In this document: positions 60,456-64,000 of the stretch, in pieces
Numbering within the stretch: the stretch's first letter is position 1
Layout of the letters: each line of letters starts with the position of its first letter
Source: Kordiimonas aestuarii
GTDB lineage: Bacteria > Pseudomonadota > Alphaproteobacteria > Sphingomonadales > Kordiimonadaceae
Direction of reading: 5' to 3'
Assembly: GCF_025574465.1 (NCBI RefSeq)
Contig: NZ_JAOBPP010000021.1
Span: forward strand, 558,001 to 622,000
Length of the DNA stretch: 64,000 bases
Translations under genes and position numbers: made by a program
Notes under the pieces: model-generated
Database searches by the model: none
Told to the model about the DNA's origin: nothing
The model's input: only the letters and a program-made list of their open reading frames with translations

Positions 60456-63197
60456 ATGAAGACCAATTATCTTAAAAGCGCGCTTATGTTTGGTGCGAGT
60501 GCGGCTGCACTCGGCCTCAGCGCCCACGTGTCTGCACAAGAAGTATCCGCACAGGATGAAACACCAGCCGCGCCTTTCACCCTGGAAGAGATCACTGTCA
60601 CCGCGCAAAAACGCGAGCAGTCGGCGCAGGATGTGCCCATTACGCTGAACGCTTTTTCCGGCGACTTTCTCAACACCATCGCTGCCGAAGACCTGCGTGA
60701 TATCACGACCTACACGCCGGGGCTCGAGATTGACGGTGTGACACAGCCACGCTTCCGCCTGCGTGGCGTGGAAACCAGCGACTTTGGTGTGGGGACCGAC
60801 CCGGCGGTTGGCCTGTTTGTGGACGGGGTTTATGCCTCCCGCTCGGGCGCTGCGATTGTGTTCTTCAGCGACATCGAACGGGTTGAGGTGCTCAAGGGCC
60901 CGCAAGGCACGCTCTTTGGCCGCAACACGGCGGCGGGGGCCATTTCGGTCATTACCCGCAAGCCGGTGATGGATGAGACCGAAGCACAGGTGCGTCTGCG
61001 GTATGGCCGGTTTGACAAGCGCCAGTTTGACGGCATGATCAACCTGCCGCTGACCGACACCATCGCCATGCGCGCCAACTTCCTTGTCAACAAGCAGGAC
61101 GGTTATATCAACGATGCTGTCACCGGCGACGACTATGGCCGTGAAGATAACGTCACCGGCCGTGTGCAGTTCCGCTGGGAACCAAACGACCGCACGGCAG
61201 TGAACCTCGCATACGAGTTTGACCACACCGAACAAGACGAAGACAAACCGGTAATCGGTATTGGCGACGGCCATTTGCGTGCACCGGTGGGTGCCGAAAC
61301 AGTGGGTGACCTGCCGGGGCACGGTGATTTCCTCGCGGCTGTTGCACCGCTTTTTGGCTTGCCCATCACCAAGGACACACCGCTTGATGTTTTGTATGGC
61401 ATCCCGCTTGCGAACGTCTATGCCGGGTTCGGGGCCTTTGGCTACACTCCCTCAAACCCGAATGCGGACTGGAATTTCTTCCGTGACGCCTCAAGCGCTG
61501 GCGGCGCAGACCCGTTCGGCCCCACCACAAGCGATGTGGCAAACGGCGAGGAAAACCGCGACCTTGATGGCATCACCCTCAATATTACCCATGATTTCGG
61601 CTGGGCGACACTGACATCCATCTCCGCGTTCAAGAAGTTCACCTCAAATAACCTTGAAGAGGAAGATGGCACCGCCGACCCTGACTTTTATTTCGACACC
61701 AACAACGTGGAAGAGAATGAACAATTCTATCAGGAACTGCGTCTGAACGGTGTCTCAGGTCCGCTGACCTGGACCACGGGCCTCAGCTATTATTGGGAGA
61801 ACGCCAAACAGCGGTCCGAAACCCATGCGACGACGGATTCGATCGATACCGTGTTGTATAACCTCGGGCTCACCCCCGGCGTGCTGGCGGCAAGCTTTGA
61901 TCCCTCGGACGGTATCAACGCGTGCGAAAGCCGTTTCCTTGATTCCCTTGGTGGTTTCATCTCGTTCAATAATACGCCGCTCAACTGTTTTGACCCGTCG
62001 CTTCCCGGTCTTTCGCTTGAAGACATCGCCAACCTGGGTCTGACGACCATGTCTGGCCGCACGTGGACGGAAACCATGTATGGCGAAGGCACCTTCAAGG
62101 CGTACGCGGCTTTTGCCGATGTCACCTATGCGATGACGGACCGCTTTAATGTGAATGCCGGGCTTCGTTACACCCGCGATGAGAAAAAATGGTCGTGGTT
62201 CAACGGCCTGAGGGAAATCTCCGGCAGCGCCCGGCTTGATATACCGGGCGTTGGCAACCTGGCGGACATCCAGCAACAGATCCTGACCGGCATCTTCCAG
62301 GCCTTCGTGGGCCCGACAGCGTCCGGCGATATTGTTTTTGATGTTGGTGGTCTGGAAGGCGTTACCTATACCCGCGACGAGAGCTGGGACAACCTCAGCC
62401 CGCGCATCGCGCTTGACTACCGCCTCAGCGATGACGCCATGGTCTATGCATCCTATGCCCGTGGCTACAAGGCCGGCGGGTTCAACAGCGTTGAGGTCAA
62501 TAGCTATTTCGATAATGAAAAAGTCTGGAACATCGAAGCCGGGATCAAATCTCAGTGGTTTGCCAATCGGGTCCGCTTCAACGCGGCGGTATGGAAATAC
62601 AAATATAACGACAAACAGTCGATCCGCCTTGTGGATGTAGACGACGGCAGCGTGCCGCGCTACGTGACACAAAATCAGGATGTCTCCGGCAAGGGGCTTG
62701 ACCTTGAGCTTCTGTGGATGCCGGTTGTAGGCCTGCGTTTCTTCGCGAACGGCGGTTATCAGGATGTGACCTGCACGGAAAACTGTGGCGACAGTGCCAT
62801 CGGGGACCCAACCGGCGTGCCGTCAACCCGCGTATCCTTTGGCGGTGATTATACCATGTCGCTGGGCGATAGCGTTGGTGCACTCACCTTCCATGCCGAC
62901 CACAGCTACACAAGCGCCCGGCGCGAAAACGGCGAATGTATCGAGGATGGCACGTGCGGCACCGTGAGTTGGGGCAATGTAACGTGGCAGACGGGTGAGG
63001 CGAAAAACTATACGAACGCCCGTATCACCTGGTCAAACGCCGATGATGACCTCAGCATTTCGGTCTTTGCCCGCAATATCTTTGCCAACCGTTACCGTGG
63101 AGGTGCTGGTGGCCTCGCTGTCGATACCTTCGGCGCACCCATCAGTGATCTTGAGGAACCAAGCACCTGGGGCATCGACCTGACCGCGCGCTTCTAG
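60456..63197 (+). CDS. TonB-dependent outer-membrane receptor
   Basis: A 913-residue outer-membrane transporter. The ATG at 60456 follows GGGAGGGGAG; residues 1-28 are the signal peptide. The plug begins EEITVTAQKREQSAQDVPIT (a TonB-box-like EITVTA) and contains RLRGVETSDFG, VEVLKGPQGTLFGRNTAAGAISVITRKP. The barrel covers the rest, with Y-x-R-D-E-K-like YTRDEKKWSWF and the repeat YASYARGYKAGGFNSVEVN, and ends in an aromatic WGIDLTARF as barrel proteins do. The cargo is unknown; no siderophore or B12 genes are near. It lies 131 bases behind the diheme cytochrome. Confidence 0.92.
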   Translation: MKTNYLKSALMFGASAAALGLSAHVSAQEVSAQDETPAAPFTLEEITVTAQKREQSAQDVPITLNAFSGDFLNTIAAEDLRDITTYTPGLEIDGVTQPRFRLRGVETSDFGVGTDPAVGLFVDGVYASRSGAAIVFFSDIERVEVLKGPQGTLFGRNTAAGAISVITRKPVMDETEAQVRLRYGRFDKRQFDGMINLPLTDTIAMRANFLVNKQDGYINDAVTGDDYGREDNVTGRVQFRWEPNDRTAVNLAYEFDHTEQDEDKPVIGIGDGHLRAPVGAETVGDLPGHGDFLAAVAPLFGLPITKDTPLDVLYGIPLANVYAGFGAFGYTPSNPNADWNFFRDASSAGGADPFGPTTSDVANGEENRDLDGITLNITHDFGWATLTSISAFKKFTSNNLEEEDGTADPDFYFDTNNVEENEQFYQELRLNGVSGPLTWTTGLSYYWENAKQRSETHATTDSIDTVLYNLGLTPGVLAASFDPSDGINACESRFLDSLGGFISFNNTPLNCFDPSLPGLSLEDIANLGLTTMSGRTWTETMYGEGTFKAYAAFADVTYAMTDRFNVNAGLRYTRDEKKWSWFNGLREISGSARLDIPGVGNLADIQQQILTGIFQAFVGPTASGDIVFDVGGLEGVTYTRDESWDNLSPRIALDYRLSDDAMVYASYARGYKAGGFNSVEVNSYFDNEKVWNIEAGIKSQWFANRVRFNAAVWKYKYNDKQSIRLVDVDDGSVPRYVTQNQDVSGKGLDLELLWMPVVGLRFFANGGYQDVTCTENCGDSAIGDPTGVPSTRVSFGGDYTMSLGDSVGALTFHADHSYTSARRENGECIEDGTCGTVSWGNVTWQTGEAKNYTNARITWSNADDDLSISVFARNIFANRYRGGAGGLAVDTFGAPISDLEEPSTWGIDLTARF

Positions 63198-63237
63198 GTC
63201 GGGGCACAAGTAAAGCTGGGTCACAAATAAAAATGAT

Positions 63238-63266
63238 GAAGGCCGGGCATGTCCCGGCCTTTTCTT
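63238..63266 (+). terminator. Rho-independent terminator of the TonB-receptor gene
   Basis: AAGGCCGGG-CATG-TCCCGGCCTT followed by TTCTTTT, 40 bases after the stop codon. Confidence 0.9.
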
Positions 63267-63321
63267 TTGCGCGGGTGCCTGTTAGCTAGGAAGAAAGTAT
63301 TTTCAGGTGAGGCGGTTGAGA

Positions 63322-64000
63322 TGGCAGCTATGGTGAAAATTGGCATTCTTGGCGCAATGGGCCGTATGGGCCGCGCGATCGCGGCGGAGGTGATCGAGGC
63401 AGAGGGCATGGAACTTGTCGCGGTCTGCGACCGGCCCGACCATGCGCAGATTGGCAAACTCTATCCGGGCTCGGGTGCGTCGCTTGTCTCGGGTGCGGCA
63501 CAGGTTTTTGCCGAGGCTGATGTGGTAATTGATTTCACCCCTCCCGGCGCGACGGCTGATCATGCAAGGCTTGCCGCTGAACACGGCAAGGGCATTGTTG
63601 TGGGCACCACGGGACTCAGCGCGGAAGACGACGCCGCCCTGAACAGCGCGGCGGAAAAGGTCACGGTTATGCAGGCGGGGAACTATTCGTTAGGGGTGAA
63701 CCTGCTGATGGCGCTGGTGCGTTCCGCGGCGGAGAAACTGGGGCCTGAGTGGGACATCGACATCCTTGAAATGCACCACCGGCACAAGGTGGATGCGCCG
63801 TCGGGTACCGCGCTGATGCTGGGGGAAGCGGCGGCGGATGGCCGCGGCAGCGACCTTTCGGACCTGCGCACCCCGGCGCGTGAAGGCATCACCGGTGAGC
63901 GCGAAGAGGGTACAATTGGGTTTGCTGCCCTCAGGGGTGGCAGCGTGATTGGTGAACATGAAGTCGTGTTTGCCAGCGCCAGCGAACGGCTGGTGCTGGC
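63322..64000 (+). CDS. dapB: 4-hydroxy-tetrahydrodipicolinate reductase, 3' end missing
   Basis: The reading frame starts with ATG at 63322 (MAAMVKIGILGAMGRMG; a second ATG at 63331 is possible) and stays open to the window end, giving 226 visible residues. GILGAMGRMGRAIAAEV is the NAD(P)H loop, VIDFTPPGATADHARLA and GIVVGTTGLSAED follow, and EMHHRHKVDAPSGTAL (about 151-166) is the catalytic His-Lys and substrate loop. The enzyme makes tetrahydrodipicolinate in the lysine and meso-diaminopimelate route. The last few residues lie outside the window. Confidence 0.95.

Noticed and set aside
61755..62672. Leftward open frame inside the TonB-receptor gene
   Set aside because: No domain, and it lies fully within the well-supported receptor gene.

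Overview
This window is chromosomal DNA of a Gram-negative alphaproteobacterium, rich in GC and densely coded. Four things point there: a replication origin beside hemE, a class I lysyl-tRNA synthetase, a heat-shock promoter of the alphaproteobacterial CTTG-N18-CCTATAT form in front of dnaK, and the block parB-parA-rsmG-mnmG-mnmE with consensus parS sites. The protein style (TonB receptor starting its plug with EEITVTAQKRE, HNE_0200-type cytochrome) would suit a Kordiimonas-like or Hyphomonas-like marine bacterium, but the genus cannot be fixed from the sequence alone. I see no rRNA, CRISPR array, prophage or insertion sequence. There is one tRNA, tRNA-Gly(CCC).

Layout. 1-8.6 kb: accessory and metabolic genes (a truncated SDR epimerase, a universal stress protein, a DUF2333 protein, an acyl-CoA ligase, pyrD, a CJM1_0395-type metalloprotease-like protein) and an ECF sigma / membrane protein / Spy-like periplasmic sensor operon. 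8.8-18 kb: ugd, a MATE exporter, arsC-like, tRNA-Gly, metZ, apaG, trkH, a TPR protein, a TerB-like protein and a JmjC/cupin oxygenase. 18-24.3 kb: an XPD-like helicase, lysK, a self-regulated-looking HTH/membrane-protein operon and a phosphoesterase. 24.4-34.3 kb: hrcA-grpE, rph-rdgB-hemW, an LpoA-like lipoprotein, rsmI-yraN-gshB. 34.4-47.4 kb: the origin-proximal left arm, nearly all leftward (parB, parA, rsmG, mnmG, mnmE, rho, hemJ, hemE), interrupted by a rightward group (ogt, dienelactone hydrolase, quinone oxidoreductase, alpha/beta hydrolase, HNH-like). 47.4-47.8 kb: oriC. 47.8-57.1 kb: the right arm (ppsR-maf-aroE-coaE-dnaQ, a VOC protein, two tandem signal peptidases I, dnaK, dnaJ). 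57.1-63.2 kb: a TetR / beta-helix / diheme cytochrome / TonB receptor cassette. 63.3-64 kb: the start of dapB.

How the genes work together. oriC, parS, ParA and ParB form one initiation and segregation centre of about 13 kb. HrcA, GrpE, DnaK and DnaJ form the chaperone set, with dnaK and dnaJ under a predicted RpoH promoter. MnmE/MnmG and RsmG/RsmI modify tRNA and 16S rRNA. HemE, HemJ and HemW belong to heme synthesis and delivery. The least understood group is the beta-helix / diheme cytochrome / TonB receptor cassette, where a candidate operator motif appears both between tetR and the operon and in front of the receptor gene.
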